A stretch of DNA of 64,000 nt, from positions 583,451 through 647,450 of the forward strand of contig NC_090016.1 of the NCBI RefSeq assembly GCF_036417845.1, written 5' to 3'. This DNA is from Apteryx mantelli (Eukaryota > Chordata > Aves > Apterygiformes > Apterygidae). The notes under the pieces are model-generated. The model made no database searches and was not told where the DNA came from. It saw only the letters and a list, made by a program, of their open reading frames with translations. Of this stretch, positions 34,101 through 38,864 are shown one piece after another. Position 1 is the stretch's first letter. Each line of letters opens with the position of its first letter. Position numbers and translations under genes: made by a program.

Positions 34101-37100
34101 TGTTGTGTGTCCCACTTCCATGTTGTGTCCCATGTTTACGTCCCATTTCCGTGTCCCGTGTCCCACCTTCGCATCTACATCTTGTGTCCCGTCTCCACAT
34201 CCATGTTCTACCTCCACGTCCCGCGTCCCACCTCCATGTCCCGTGTCCCATGTTCCACCTCCACGTCTACATCCCATGTCCTATGTCCTGCTTCCACATC
34301 TATGTCCAACCTCCACCTCCATGTCCTGTGTCCCATATCCCACCTCCCCCTCCCATGTCTCCTCTCCCTATGTCCTACGTTCCACCTCCATGTCTATGTC
34401 CTATTTCCATGTCCCACATCCCACCTCCATGTCCCACCTCCATGTTTATCTCCCACCTCCATGTCCCACCTCCGTGTCCCGTGTCCCACCTCCATACTTA
34501 CGTCCCCCTCTGTGTCCCATGTCCATGTTCTACCTCCATACTTATGTTCCATCTCCATGTCCCACCTCCATACTTACGTTCCCTCCATGTCCCATGTTCA
34601 TGTTCCGCCTCCATGTGCATGTCCCACCTCCATACTTACGTCCCACCTCTGTGTCCCACCTCCATGTCCATGTCCCGTGTCCCATCTCTGTGTCCCACCT
34701 CCATACTTATGTCCCCCTCCATGTCCCATGTTGTGTCCCACCTCCCTGTCCCACCTCCATACTTACATCCCACCTCCATGTTCCACCTCCATGTGCATGT
34801 CCTGTGTCCCATCTCCATACTTATGTCCCCCTCCGTGTCCCACGTCCGTGTCCCACCTCCATGCTTATGTCCCATGTTGTGTCCCACCTCCATACTCGTG
34901 TCCCCCTCCGTGTCCCACCTCCATGTTCTATCTCCATACTTATGTCCCACCTCCATGTCCCACCTCCATGTCCCACCTCCATGTCCATGTCCCATGTCCC
35001 ACCTCCACACTTATGTCCATCTCCGTGTCCCACCTCCATCTCCGTGTCCCACCTCCATCTCCGTGTCCCACCTCCATCTCCGTGTCCCATGTCCCACCTC
35101 CATGTCCATGCCCCACCTCCATACTTATGCCCCACCTCCATGTCCCACCTCCATACTTATGTCCCCCTCCGTGTCCCATGTTGTGTCCCATTTCCATGTC
35201 CCACCTCCATACTTGTGTCCCACCTCCATGTCCATGTCCCGTGTCACACCTCCATACTTACATCCCCCTCCGTGTCCATGTCCCGTGTCCCACCTCCGTG
35301 TCCATGTCCCACCTCCGTGTCCATGTCCCACCTCCGTGTCCATGTCCCACCTCCATACTTATGTCCCACCTCCGTGTCCCATGTCCGTGTCCCACTTCCA
35401 TGTCCCACATCCCACCTCCATGCTTATGTTCCACCTCCATGTTCCACCTCCATATTTACGTCCCCCTCCGTGTCCCACGTCCCCCCTCCATACTTATGTC
35501 CCACCTCCATGCCCACGTCCCACCTCCACGTCCCACCTCCGTCCCCCCGTGTCCCCCCCGTGGCGGCGGCGGCGGTGGCAGGGGCGCGCGCAACGTGCGG
35601 CGCATGCACACGGCCGTGCGCCTCAACGAGGCCATGGTGGCGCGTTCGCAGGGCGCCCGCCTGGTGCTGCTCAACCTGCCGCCGCCCCCCCGGCGCCCCC
35701 GCGCCCACGACAACTGCATCCCCCCCCCCCCCGGGGAGGGGCAGAGGGGTCCCGGGGCCTGCGTCCTGCCTCCCTGCCTCCGTCCTGCCTCCATAGCTGC
35801 GTCCCAGCTCCATGTTCTGCGTCCTGCTTCCCTGCCTCCGTCCTGCCTCCATAGCTGCGTCCTGCCTGCATCCTGCCTCCCTGCCTGCGTCCTGCCTCCA
35901 TAGTTATGTCCTACCTCCCTGCCTGCGTCCTGCCTCCATAGCTGCGTCCCACCTTCATGTCCTGCCTCCTGCCTCCCTGCCTGCGTCCTGCCTCTATAGC
36001 TACATCCCATGTCTACGTCCTGCGTCCTGCCTCCATAGCTATGTCCCACCTCCACGTCCTGCGTCCTGCCTCCCTGCCTCCATCCTGCCTCCATAGCTAC
36101 GTCCCATGTCCACATCCTGCCTCCCTGCCTGCATCCTGCCTCCATAGCTGCGTCCCACCTTCATGTTCTGCGTCTTGCCTCCCTGCCTCCATCCTGCCTC
36201 CATAGCTGTGTTCCACCTTCATGTTCTGCGTCCTGCCTCCCTGCCTGTATCTTGCTTCCATAGGTATGTCCCATCTCCCTGTTCTGTGTCCTGCCTCCAT
36301 AGCTGTGTCCTGCCTCCCTGCCTCCGTCCTGCCTCCATAGCTGCATCCTGCCTCCATGTCTTGCGTCCTGCCTCCCTGCCTGCGTCCTGCCTTTATAGCT
36401 ACATCCTGCCTCCCTGCCTGCATCCTGCCTCCATAGCTACGTCTTGCCTCCACGTCCTGCGTCCTGCCTCCCTGCCTGCGTCCTGCCTCCATAGGTATGT
36501 TCCACCTCCCTGCCTGCATCCTGCCTCCATAGCTACATCCCACCTCCACGTCCTGCCTCCCTGCCTGCGTCCTGCCTCCATAGCTATGTCCCATGTCTAC
36601 ATCCTGCGTCCTGCCTGCATCCTGCCTCCCTGCCTGCGTCTTGTCTCCATAGCTGCGTTCCATTTCCATGTCCTGCCTCCCTGCCTGCATCCTGCCTCCA
36701 TAGGTATGTCCCACCTCCCTGCCTGCGTCCCACCTCCATGTCCTGCCTCCCTGCTTGTGTCCTGCCTCCATAGCTACGTCCCCTGTCCCATGTCCCACCT
36801 CTACACCCATGTCCCACCTCCACGTCCCGCATCCTGCCTCCCTGCCTGCATCCTGCCTCCATAGCTATGTGCCACCTCCATACTTGTGTCCCGCCTCCCC
36901 GTGTCCCGCCTCCATATTTAGGTCCTGCCTCCATGTCCTGCCTCCCTGCCTGCGTCCTGCCTCCATACTTGTGTCCCACCTCCATCTCCATGCCCTACAT
37001 CCCACCGCGTCCCACCTCCACGTCCCATCTCCACCTCCATGTCCCGTGTTCCACCTCCACATTCCACCTCCATGTCCTGTGTCCCACGTCCCCCCTCCAC

Positions 37101-38431
37101 GTCCCCCCCTCCACGTCCATGTCCTGTGTCCCACGTCCCCCCTCCGTGTCCCATGTCCTGCATCCTACATCCCACCTCCACGTCCCGTGTCCCACCTCCA
37201 CGTCCCCTCTCCACCTCCGTGTCTCCATGTCCCATGTCCCACCTCCACATCCCACCTCCATGTCCCACTTCCACATCCTATCTCCACCTCCATGTTCTAC
37301 CTCCCACCTCCATGTGTGTCCCGCATCCCACTTCCACGTCCATGTTGTGTCCCGCGTCCCACCTCCATGTCCCACCTCCACGTCCCGTGTCCCACTTCCA
37401 CGTCCATGTTGTATCCTGCGTTCCACCTCCATGTCCCACCTCCACGTCTGTGTCCTACGTCCCACCTCTGTGTCCCACCTCCACGTCCCATCTCCACCTC
37501 CACGTTCCACCTCCGTGTCTGTGTCCTATGTCCCATCTCCATGTCCCGTGTCCCACCTCCGTGTCCCACCTCCACGTCCTGTGTCCCCCCTCCACATCCC
37601 ACCTCCACCTCCCACCCCCATGTCCATGTCCCACCTCCATGTCCTGTGTCCCACGTCCCCCCTCCGTGTCCCACGTCCCCCGTTCCACCTCCATGTTCCA
37701 CCCGTGTCCCACGTTCCACATCCTACGTCCCACCTCCATGTCCCGTGTCCCATCTCCACCTCCATGTCCTGTGTCCCCCCTCCACGTCCCCCGTCCCCCC
37801 TCCACCTCCACGTTCTACATCCCCCCTCCACATCCCACCTCCGTGTCCTGTGTCCCCCCTCCACGTCCCATCTCCATGTCCCACTTCCATGTCCATGTCC
37901 CGTGTTCCACCTCCACATCCATGTCCCACGTCCCGTGTCCCACGTCCCCCCCTCCACATCCCACCTCCGTGTCCCACGTCCTCCATCCCACCCCCTGGGG
38001 GGGGGGGGGCAACTAACACCGGCAGGAGGGGGGCAAATAACCCAGAGAGGGGGCAAATAACCCGGGGGGGGGCAATTAGCCATGGGGAGGGGGGCAATTA
38101 ACCCCCGAGGGGGCAATTAATTGGGAAGGGGGAGGAGCCAACCACCGAGGGAGGAGGGGGGGCATCTCTGGGGCAGGCGCTAACACCCCCGGGGGGGGGG
38201 TTAATTAGCCTGGAGGGGGCTTAATTAGCATGTGGGGGGGTTAATTAACATGTGGGGGGGTTAATTAGCACCCGGGGGGGTTAATTACCCCCGGGGGGGG
38301 CAATTAAGGGGGGTCGTTTCCTTAACGAGCCCCCCCCAGACCTGGAGTTCGTGGAGGTGCTGACGGAAGGGCTGGAGCGGGTGCTGCTGGTGCGCGGCGC
38401 CGGCACCGAGGTCATCACCCTTTACCCCTGA
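4001..38431 (+). CDS. SLC12A6: Solute carrier family 12 member 6 (K-Cl cotransporter KCC3), complete gene
   Basis: Electroneutral K-Cl symporter of the plasma membrane (cell volume and neuronal chloride control). Coding exons: 4001-4160, 4263-4339, 4464-4553, 5233-5379, 6933-7026, 7833-7963, 9468-9697, 12742-12920, 14254-14409, 15305-15400, 16325-16382, 17703-17877, 19210-19328, 22023-22121, 22227-22346, 23139-23243, 23456-23624, 24403-24601, 27441-27733, 31384-31515, 31603-31710, 32359-32507, 35582-35715, 38340-38431. All junction phases agree; the sum is 3312 nt (1103 residues; human KCC3 is about 1100-1150). It is KCC3 rather than KCC1/2/4 because of the N-terminus (VRFVVTP), the GSEDEEDTE acidic stretch, and its place between NOP10 and EMC4. 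The ATG has a perfect Kozak context (GCCACCATGG). The protein is unusually rich in Ala, Gly, Arg and Pro. A functional gene is likely but not proven, given altered ion-site residues and two GC donors. Confidence 0.88.
4263..4339 (+). CDS. SLC12A6: SLC12A6 coding exon 2
   Basis: Residues 54-79 of the cytosolic N-terminus, ending DKNLALFE, a KCC signature. Acceptor CCGCAG, donor GAG|GTACCG, phase 0 at the end. The family's acidic linker before this motif is shortened. Confidence 0.85.
4464..4553 (+). CDS. SLC12A6: SLC12A6 coding exon 3
   Basis: Residues 80-109, [19 protein letters not shown], matching the TRPKVSSLL segment just before TM1 in KCCs. Acceptor ACCAAAG, donor CAG|GTGAGA. An M1 minisatellite begins within about ten bases of the donor. 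Confidence 0.88.
4554..5232 (+). repeat. Family M1 minisatellite, SLC12A6 intron 3
   Basis: About 32 units of GGGGCCCAGGCGTCCGGGAA filling almost the whole intron; only the terminal C-rich tract and TTGCAG (5208-5232) are unique. Confidence 0.9.
5233..5379 (+). CDS. SLC12A6: SLC12A6 coding exon 4 (TM1, start of TM2)
   Basis: Residues 110-158: [11 protein letters not shown], then TM1 ([20 protein letters not shown]) and the start of TM2 (GLLCCAC). In other KCCs this reads LQNIFG. Here Asp126 and Val127 replace the Asn and Ile that contribute to the potassium site in KCC structures. Donor TGC|GTGAGC. Confidence 0.9.
5385..6885. repeat. E-box-rich minisatellite, GGGTCACGTGT 11-bp unit
   Basis: About 1.5 kb of imperfect GTGTGGGTCAC units, grouped into larger blocks by GGTTGGTGGGTTGCATGTAG. 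CACGTG and its CpG-decayed forms CATGTG/CACATG dominate. It fills SLC12A6 intron 4. Confidence 0.88.
6933..7026 (+). CDS. SLC12A6: SLC12A6 coding exon 5 (TM2) with repeat-derived 3' extension
   Basis: Residues 159-189. [19 protein letters not shown] aligns to TM2 of KCCs. Homology ends at 6989, but no GT follows there; an M1 array starts immediately. The first usable donor is CCGG|GTGAGG after 7026, inside the minisatellite, and its phase fits the next acceptor (CAG at 7830-7832). That splice adds about 13 repeat-encoded residues ([11 protein letters not shown]) before the conserved GG of TM3. The 3' end is uncertain. Confidence 0.6.
6990..7830 (+). repeat. Family M1 minisatellite, SLC12A6 intron 5
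   Basis: About 40 units of GGGGCCCAGGCGTCCGGGAA running from inside exon 5 to the acceptor of exon 6, so both junctions of this intron are built from the repeat. Several units have the variant CCGGGTGAGG, which resembles a U2 donor. Confidence 0.9.
7833..7963 (+). CDS. SLC12A6: SLC12A6 coding exon 6 (TM3)
   Basis: Residues 190-233, [20 protein letters not shown] then TM3 ([20 protein letters not shown]). Tyr214 corresponds to the conserved potassium-site tyrosine. The acceptor GCGCAG is formed at the end of an M1 unit and has no pyrimidine tract. If AGAG is read as the acceptor, the exon starts at 7835. Donor CTG|GTGAGC. Confidence 0.85.
8070..9400. repeat. GTGTCCACCC minisatellite with 60-90 bp higher-order units
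   Basis: SLC12A6 intron 6 is filled by GTGTCCACCCGTGTCCACC-type decamers punctuated by CTACGTGGGGTTGGGGGTGTCCC. The spacing of that punctuation defines higher-order units that drift towards CTAGGTGGTGCTGGG near the right end. Confidence 0.88.
9468..9697 (+). CDS. SLC12A6: SLC12A6 coding exon 7 (TM4-TM5)
   Basis: Residues 234-309. [12 protein letters not shown], then [20 protein letters not shown] (TM4), [20 protein letters not shown] (TM5) and SAVAPP at the start of the large extracellular loop. Each segment aligns to KCC3 (LNNMRVYGTAFLVLM; AGAIKSSFAPP). The hydrophobic segments are built almost only of Leu and Ala. Donor CG|GTGAGT, phase 2. Confidence 0.9.
9720..11415 (+). repeat. About 125-bp tandem repeat A: 13 decayed copies of the SLC12A6 exon 8 acceptor edge
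   Basis: Thirteen units, each with a pyrimidine tract, CTTAG and CGTGTTCTTGCTG. The CTTAG motifs begin near 9780, 9904, 10036, 10159, 10284, 10418, 10539, 10662, 10793, 10916, 11038, 11173 and 11306. The 43 bases after CTTAG match the start of exon 8 at 28 positions without gaps, ending in GTGGAGGC in both. A CACGCAATAACACGC linker separates units. Confidence 0.85.
11416..12741 (+). repeat. About 164-bp tandem repeat B: 8 decayed copies of the exon 8 acceptor edge
   Basis: Eight units with CTTAGCGTGTTTTTCC followed by a segment matching exon 8 at 30 of the first 43 positions (ending GGCGGCAGCGGAG against exon GGCGGCGGTGGAG). CTTAG motifs lie near 11426, 11591, 11754, 11917, 12082, 12246, 12410 and 12575. 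The true acceptor, CCCTTAG at 12735-12741, is the next in register, and the preceding linker (TCTAACACGCGTGT) is shared, so exon 8 is the last unit of the array. Confidence 0.88.
12742..12920 (+). CDS. SLC12A6: SLC12A6 coding exon 8 (extracellular loop)
   Basis: Residues 310-369: VCLLGNRTL, then four spaced cysteines (VCLL, ACAK, LFCR, RCDP) as in other KCCs, N-glycosylation sequons NRT and NAT, and PGLASGV. Shorter than the mammalian loop by about ten residues. Donor CCG|GTGAGC, phase 1. Its 5' edge is the parent of the two arrays to its left. Confidence 0.92.
12955..13300. repeat. GGCAAGATGGCCGCCGG repeat with YY1 consensus sites
   Basis: About ten copies of AAGATGG(C)CGCCG, a strong YY1 consensus (AANATGGCGGC-like), in imperfect units of about 25-80 bases that include a duplicated GGCGGGTTGTTTCCGCCC segment. 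More copies lie at 13398 and 13439. Confidence 0.75.
13310..14215. repeat. GGGCAGTGGGCAGGGCAAGG minisatellite, SLC12A6 intron 8
   Basis: About 45 imperfect units of 20 bases, G-rich on the plus strand. A block of about 200 bases (around 13740-13830) is repeated nearly exactly at 13970-14035, indicating unequal exchange. Confidence 0.85.
14254..14409 (+). CDS. SLC12A6: SLC12A6 coding exon 9 (end of loop, TM6)
   Basis: Residues 370-421: ENLWPRY, a loop segment, then TM6 ([12 protein letters not shown]). Pro418 matches the conserved potassium-site proline, but Pro421 replaces the threonine found in FPSVTG of other KCCs. The acceptor follows CAAGATGGCCGCCGCAG: a YY1-type motif stands where a pyrimidine tract is expected. 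Donor CCCG|GTGAGT. Confidence 0.88.
14430..15304 (+). repeat. Family M1 minisatellite, SLC12A6 intron 9
   Basis: About 43 units of GGGGCCCAGGCGTCCGGGAA filling the intron. The acceptor of exon 10 (GGCGTCCGGGCAG) is the end of the last unit. Confidence 0.9.
15305..15400 (+). CDS. SLC12A6: SLC12A6 coding exon 10 (TM6-TM7), GC donor
   Basis: Residues 422-453: GLMA, a diverged stretch, then [16 protein letters not shown] aligned to SIPIGTILAILTTSFV. Homology and phase place the exon end at 15400, where the intron begins GCATCCGG rather than GT. In-frame reading into the intron hits TAA at 15412. Other KCCs have AGSNRSGDLKDAQ between GIMA and SIP. Here that is lost in frame, but the shifted frame reads [10 protein letters not shown], suggesting two compensating indels (net minus 3). 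Confidence 0.75.
15401..15408 (+). other. SLC12A6: Putative U12-type 5' splice site with GC dinucleotide (intron 10)
   Basis: GCATCCGG matches the minor-intron donor RTATCCTT at positions 1, 3, 4, 5 and 6, with C for T at position 2. It is paired with a branch-site match at 16308-16316. Confidence 0.65.
15417..16307. repeat. TTTTGGGG-type tandem repeat, SLC12A6 intron 10
   Basis: CCCCAAAA units (15417-15690) that switch strand composition to TTTTGGGG units with TTTTGGGTCGATTTGGGG and TTTCAGGGGATTTTGGGG variants of about 45-55 bases. G-runs spaced by T-runs suit quadruplex formation. Confidence 0.8.
16308..16324 (+). other. SLC12A6: U12-type branch site and acceptor (intron 10)
   Basis: CTCCTTGAC at 16308-16316 matches the U12 branch consensus TTCCTTRAC at 8 of 9 positions. 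It lies nine bases before the CAG at 16322-16324 that precedes exon 11, within the usual 10-16 base spacing of minor introns, and there is no polypyrimidine tract. Confidence 0.7.
16325..16382 (+). CDS. SLC12A6: SLC12A6 coding exon 11 (TM7)
   Basis: Residues 454-472. The split codon T+AC gives Tyr454, then [19 protein letters not shown], aligned to [20 protein letters not shown]. Donor AA|GTGAGT, phase 2. Confidence 0.88.
16386..17640. repeat. GTCCCCAAYGTGTCACC minisatellite, SLC12A6 intron 11
   Basis: More than 60 imperfect units built from TGTCCCCAA, GTGTCACCGTG and GGGTCCCTGATG. The repeat starts within three bases of the exon 11 donor. Strong C/T bias on the plus strand gives CPQCPQRVP-like spurious reading frames. 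Confidence 0.88.
17703..17877 (+). CDS. SLC12A6: SLC12A6 coding exon 12 (TM8)
   Basis: Residues 473-531: [20 protein letters not shown] aligns to [20 protein letters not shown], followed by TM8 ([20 protein letters not shown]) and [15 protein letters not shown]. Acceptor CCCCGGCAG, donor CAC|GTGAGC, phase 0. Confidence 0.92.
17940..19190. repeat. About 118-bp tandem repeat, SLC12A6 intron 12
   Basis: About ten units with GTGTTTTAGGCAGCGTCG, CTGCCTTCTCCTGCCAC, CTTAGCGTGTT and a variable run of TTGTCACGTG steps. Units near 18780-19130 are longer and more GC-rich. Each contains two acceptor-like TTTTAGG/CTTAGC sites. I could not derive the unit from a neighbouring exon. Confidence 0.8.
19210..19328 (+). 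CDS. SLC12A6: SLC12A6 coding exon 13 (TM9)
   Basis: Residues 532-570: [37 protein letters not shown]. The segment [16 protein letters not shown] is diagnostic for KCCs and the Asp-Leu pair favours KCC3. Donor TCCGT|GTGCGT, phase 2. Confidence 0.92.
19415..22015. repeat. Decamer minisatellite GTCAACATGG (GGGTCA direct repeats, 4-bp spacing)
   Basis: About 250 units of a 10-base repeat, (G/A)GGTCAACAY and variants with GCCAACACGG and TCACACAAG. Two adjacent units read GGGTCA-N4-GGGTCA. Larger blocks, for example around 20570-20760 and 21010-21130, recur almost unchanged. A CR1 fragment interrupts it near the right end. Confidence 0.92.
21881..21959 (+). mobile_element. CR1 LINE 3'-end fragment
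   Basis: GGTTGGACTAGATGATCT at 21900-21917, then GAGGTCCCTTCCAACCTCAG, ending with the octamer pair TGATTCTGTGATTCTGTG. This is the 3' terminus of chicken-repeat-1 retroposons, including their short terminal microsatellite. About 75 bases remain, 5'-truncated, inserted in the decamer array. Confidence 0.9.
22023..22121 (+). CDS. SLC12A6: SLC12A6 coding exon 14 (TM10)
   Basis: Residues 571-603: [19 protein letters not shown], then [14 protein letters not shown], nearly identical to KCC3. Acceptor CCCCGGCAG, donor TG|GTGAGC. Confidence 0.93.
22227..22346 (+). CDS. SLC12A6: SLC12A6 coding exon 15 (TM11-TM12)
   Basis: Residues 604-643: [38 protein letters not shown]. Aligns without gaps to KCC3 up to YKYIEYQG. 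Donor GG|GTGAGC. Confidence 0.92.
23139..23243 (+). CDS. SLC12A6: SLC12A6 coding exon 16 (start of the cytosolic C-terminal domain)
   Basis: Residues 644-678: [35 protein letters not shown]. One of the most conserved KCC segments; only conservative changes here. Donor AG|GTGAGC. Confidence 0.94.
23456..23624 (+). CDS. SLC12A6: SLC12A6 coding exon 17
   Basis: Residues 679-735: [56 protein letters not shown]. Matches the first alpha/beta repeat of the SLC12 C-terminal domain. Donor CAG|GTGGGC, phase 0. Confidence 0.93.
24403..24601 (+). CDS. SLC12A6: SLC12A6 coding exon 18
   Basis: Residues 736-801: [20 protein letters not shown], then [20 protein letters not shown] aligned to [20 protein letters not shown], ending ARTFV before the split glycine. 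Donor GTCG|GTGAGT. Confidence 0.9.
24640..26510. repeat. About 41-bp tandem repeat, GCTGAGGCCGGGCGCATTCG unit
   Basis: About 46 units in SLC12A6 intron 18, each with CTGAG(G/A)CCGGGCGCATTCGGTGCA plus a variable GCACGGATGAGCTG segment. Multi-unit blocks recur (24660-24890 resembles 25330-25490; 24880-25080 is repeated almost exactly at 25660-25860). Confidence 0.88.
26515..27430. repeat. CTCGTGACACCCCATAGCTG tandem repeat
   Basis: Right half of SLC12A6 intron 18: about 24 units of TGAGCCCTGACGCNCTCGTG followed by ACACCCCACGTCCCCCC or ACACCCCATAGC. It is separated from the 41-bp array by a G run at 26512-26524 and ends in the C-run polypyrimidine tract of exon 19. Confidence 0.85.
27441..27733 (+). 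CDS. SLC12A6: SLC12A6 coding exon 19 with Ala/Gly-rich insertion
   Basis: Residues 802-899. [20 protein letters not shown] aligns to GTVRVTTAAHLALLVAKN, and [20 protein letters not shown] plus RQHK to the end of the exon. Between VAK (818) and DVWW (877) there are about 58 residues where human KCC3 has about 17. The extra stretch includes the repeated GGLETAAA and [12 protein letters not shown] hidden short intron ending at GGCGGCAG before CTGGACGTGTGG is possible, but I see no good donor for it. Donor AAG|GTGCGG, phase 0. Confidence 0.85.
27734..31190. repeat. Extreme G-rich minisatellite GTGGGGCTGGGGGTCGCTAT
   Basis: About 3.4 kb in SLC12A6 intron 19 of (GCTGTGGGGCTGGGGGTCGCTATGG-like) units of 22-25 bases, starting at the exon 19 donor. 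From about 28740 to 30800 a higher-order block with GGTCTCTATAGGGTCACTAT repeats about every 150-250 bases with few differences, suggesting recent expansion. Runs of four to five G every 6-9 bases continue over kilobases on one strand. Confidence 0.92.
31195..31370. promoter_or_regulatory. CpG-rich non-repeat stretch before exon 20
   Basis: Contains GCGCGCACGCGCGCGCGC alternating purine-pyrimidine sequence (Z-DNA prone), GGCGGGAATCACC, GTTGCCACGGCAAC (RFX X-box-like) and GGATTGGGCGG (inverted CCAAT). The same motifs recur at 31.9-32.35 kb. Promoter activity is inferred only. Confidence 0.35.
31384..31515 (+). CDS. SLC12A6: SLC12A6 coding exon 20
   Basis: Residues 900-943: [57 protein letters not shown] is invariant in KCCs. 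Acceptor CCGCAG follows a G-rich tract with no pyrimidine run. Donor ATG|GTGAGG. Confidence 0.93.
31603..31710 (+). CDS. SLC12A6: SLC12A6 coding exon 21
   Basis: Residues 944-979: [36 protein letters not shown], almost identical to KCC3. The preceding intron (31516-31602) is a short piece of reverse-oriented M1. Donor GAG|GTAACA. Confidence 0.94.
31880..32350. promoter_or_regulatory. Repeated E2F/RFX-like and CCAAT-box cluster in SLC12A6 intron 21
   Basis: Five units of about 62-75 bases with TTGGCGGGAATCACCATGG and CATGGCAACGGC (near 31890, 31962, 32027, 32089, 32149). TTGGCGGGAA is an E2F consensus and CCATGGCAAC an RFX half-site. Then three inverted CCAAT boxes GATTGG(G/A)CGGCGG (32234, 32288, 32338), two followed by CCACGTGG. 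The clustering resembles a CpG-island promoter; function is not shown. Confidence 0.45.
32359..32507 (+). CDS. SLC12A6: SLC12A6 coding exon 22 (regulatory phosphosite region)
   Basis: Residues 980-1028: [37 protein letters not shown]. Aligns to [20 protein letters not shown] of KCC3. The first WNK-pathway threonine (Thr991 in human KCC3) is Ser993 here. The segment after HLTW is shortened relative to mammals. Donor CC|GTGAGT. Confidence 0.9.
32520..33385. repeat. ACTGGGATATACTGGGAGGG minisatellite
   Basis: SLC12A6 intron 22, left part: about 30 units of GACTGGGATATACTGGGAGG plus GCTCTGGGGGG and GGAGGCTCTAAGGGG, in combinations of 50-70 bases. Confidence 0.88.
33470..35560. repeat. CCCACCTCCATGTCCCGTGT minisatellite
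   Basis: SLC12A6 intron 22, right part: about 2.1 kb of decamer/dodecamer steps CCACCTCCATGT, CCGTGTCC and CATACTTATGTCC. The pyrimidine-rich plus strand supports spurious proteins rich in His-Leu-His-Val. Confidence 0.88.
35582..35715 (+). CDS. SLC12A6: SLC12A6 coding exon 23, GC donor
   Basis: Residues 1029-1073: [41 protein letters not shown]. The second WNK-pathway phosphothreonine (Thr1048 in human KCC3) is conserved as Thr1039. Homology and phase put the exon end at AAC T|GCATCCCC (35715), so this intron also starts with GC. Confidence 0.85.
35716..35723 (+). other. SLC12A6: Putative U12-type 5' splice site with GC dinucleotide (intron 23)
   Basis: GCATCCCC, the same first six bases as the intron 10 donor, differing from the minor-intron consensus RTATCC only by C at position 2. 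Paired with a perfect U12 branch site at 38318-38326. Confidence 0.72.
35755..37990. repeat. TGCCTCCATAGCTGCGTCC and CCCACCTCCACGTCC minisatellites
   Basis: SLC12A6 intron 23. The left half (to about 36960) alternates CCTGCCTCCCTGCCTGCGT with CCTGCCTCCATAGCT. The right half reverts to CCCACCTCCACGTCCCGTGT steps like those in intron 22, suggesting the two introns exchanged repeats. Confidence 0.86.
38005..38317. repeat. GGGGGGGCAATTAAC repeat block
   Basis: GGGGGCAATTAACCC and GGGGGGTTAATTAGCA units of 22-30 bases. Its reverse complement (TTAATTGCCCCC) is the unit of the 3.4-kb array in CIDEB intron 2, and related units occur at 38630-38760 and 63.3-64 kb. Confidence 0.8.
38318..38339 (+). 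other. SLC12A6: Perfect U12 branch site and acceptor (intron 23)
   Basis: TTCCTTAAC at 38318-38326 is an exact match to the U12 branch consensus. The branch adenosines are 14-15 bases before the AG at 38338-38339. This is the strongest single sign of a minor-class intron in the window. Confidence 0.85.
38340..38431 (+). CDS. SLC12A6: SLC12A6 coding exon 24 (C-terminus)
   Basis: Residues 1074-1103 and TGA at 38429-38431. Split codon T+AC gives Tyr, then [32 protein letters not shown]3 ends [29 protein letters not shown]. Length and end point match the family. Confidence 0.94.
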
Positions 38432-38799
38432 CCCCCCCCCCCATATCCACCCCCAGGGGCAATTAACTGCCCCCCCCCGGGGCAAAAACCCCCCCCGGCG
38501 ACAGCAGAAGAAAAAAAAAACCGGAAAAAAACGGAGAAAAAACCCGGAAACGGCGGGCGAAAATCTCCCCCCCCCCCCCCCCCCCCCGGCCGGGGGGCAG
38601 GTGAGAACTGCGCCTCCGGGAAGGGGGGGGGGCAAATCCCGCCTGGCCCCGGGGGGGTAATTAAGCCCCTGGGGGGGTAATTAGCCTGCAAGGGGGTTGT
38701 TAGCCCCCCCCCCCCGGCTAATTGCCCCCCCCCCGGGGTAATTGCCCCCCCCTGCCCCCAAGCTGAGGGGGGGTTTTTTTGCCCCCAGCTGGGGGGGCA
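38432..38799 (+). other. SLC12A6: SLC12A6 3' UTR with homopolymer runs
   Basis: Contains an A run, a 21-base C run near 38568-38587, and GGGGGGTAATTA units on both sides. No other coding sign. Confidence 0.6.
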
Positions 38800-38805
38800 A
38801 ATAAA
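38800..38805 (+). terminator. SLC12A6: SLC12A6 polyadenylation signal
   Basis: AATAAAAG about 370 bases after the stop, followed by TGTTGTGTGGTTTTGGGG (GT-rich downstream element). Confidence 0.8.
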
Positions 38806-38864
38806 AGAGTTTGGGAGCAGCCGGGGCTGTTGTGTGGTTTTGGGGGGGGGGGGGAATGGGTGGG

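Noticed and set aside
35582-35800. Read-through of SLC12A6 exon 23 into [12 protein letters not shown]
   Set aside because: Homology requires Tyr-Leu-Glu-Phe next, supplied in phase by exon 24; the read-through is intron with a C run.
33332-35854. 840-codon Pro/Ser/His frame resembling a mucin
   Set aside because: Repeat-derived; runs through SLC12A6 exon 23 in the wrong frame.
4001-38431. Assignment to KCC1 (SLC12A4) or KCC4 (SLC12A7)
   Set aside because: The N-terminal VRFVVTP, the GSEDEEDTE stretch, LDLVAPI, and linkage to NOP10 and EMC4 all favour SLC12A6.
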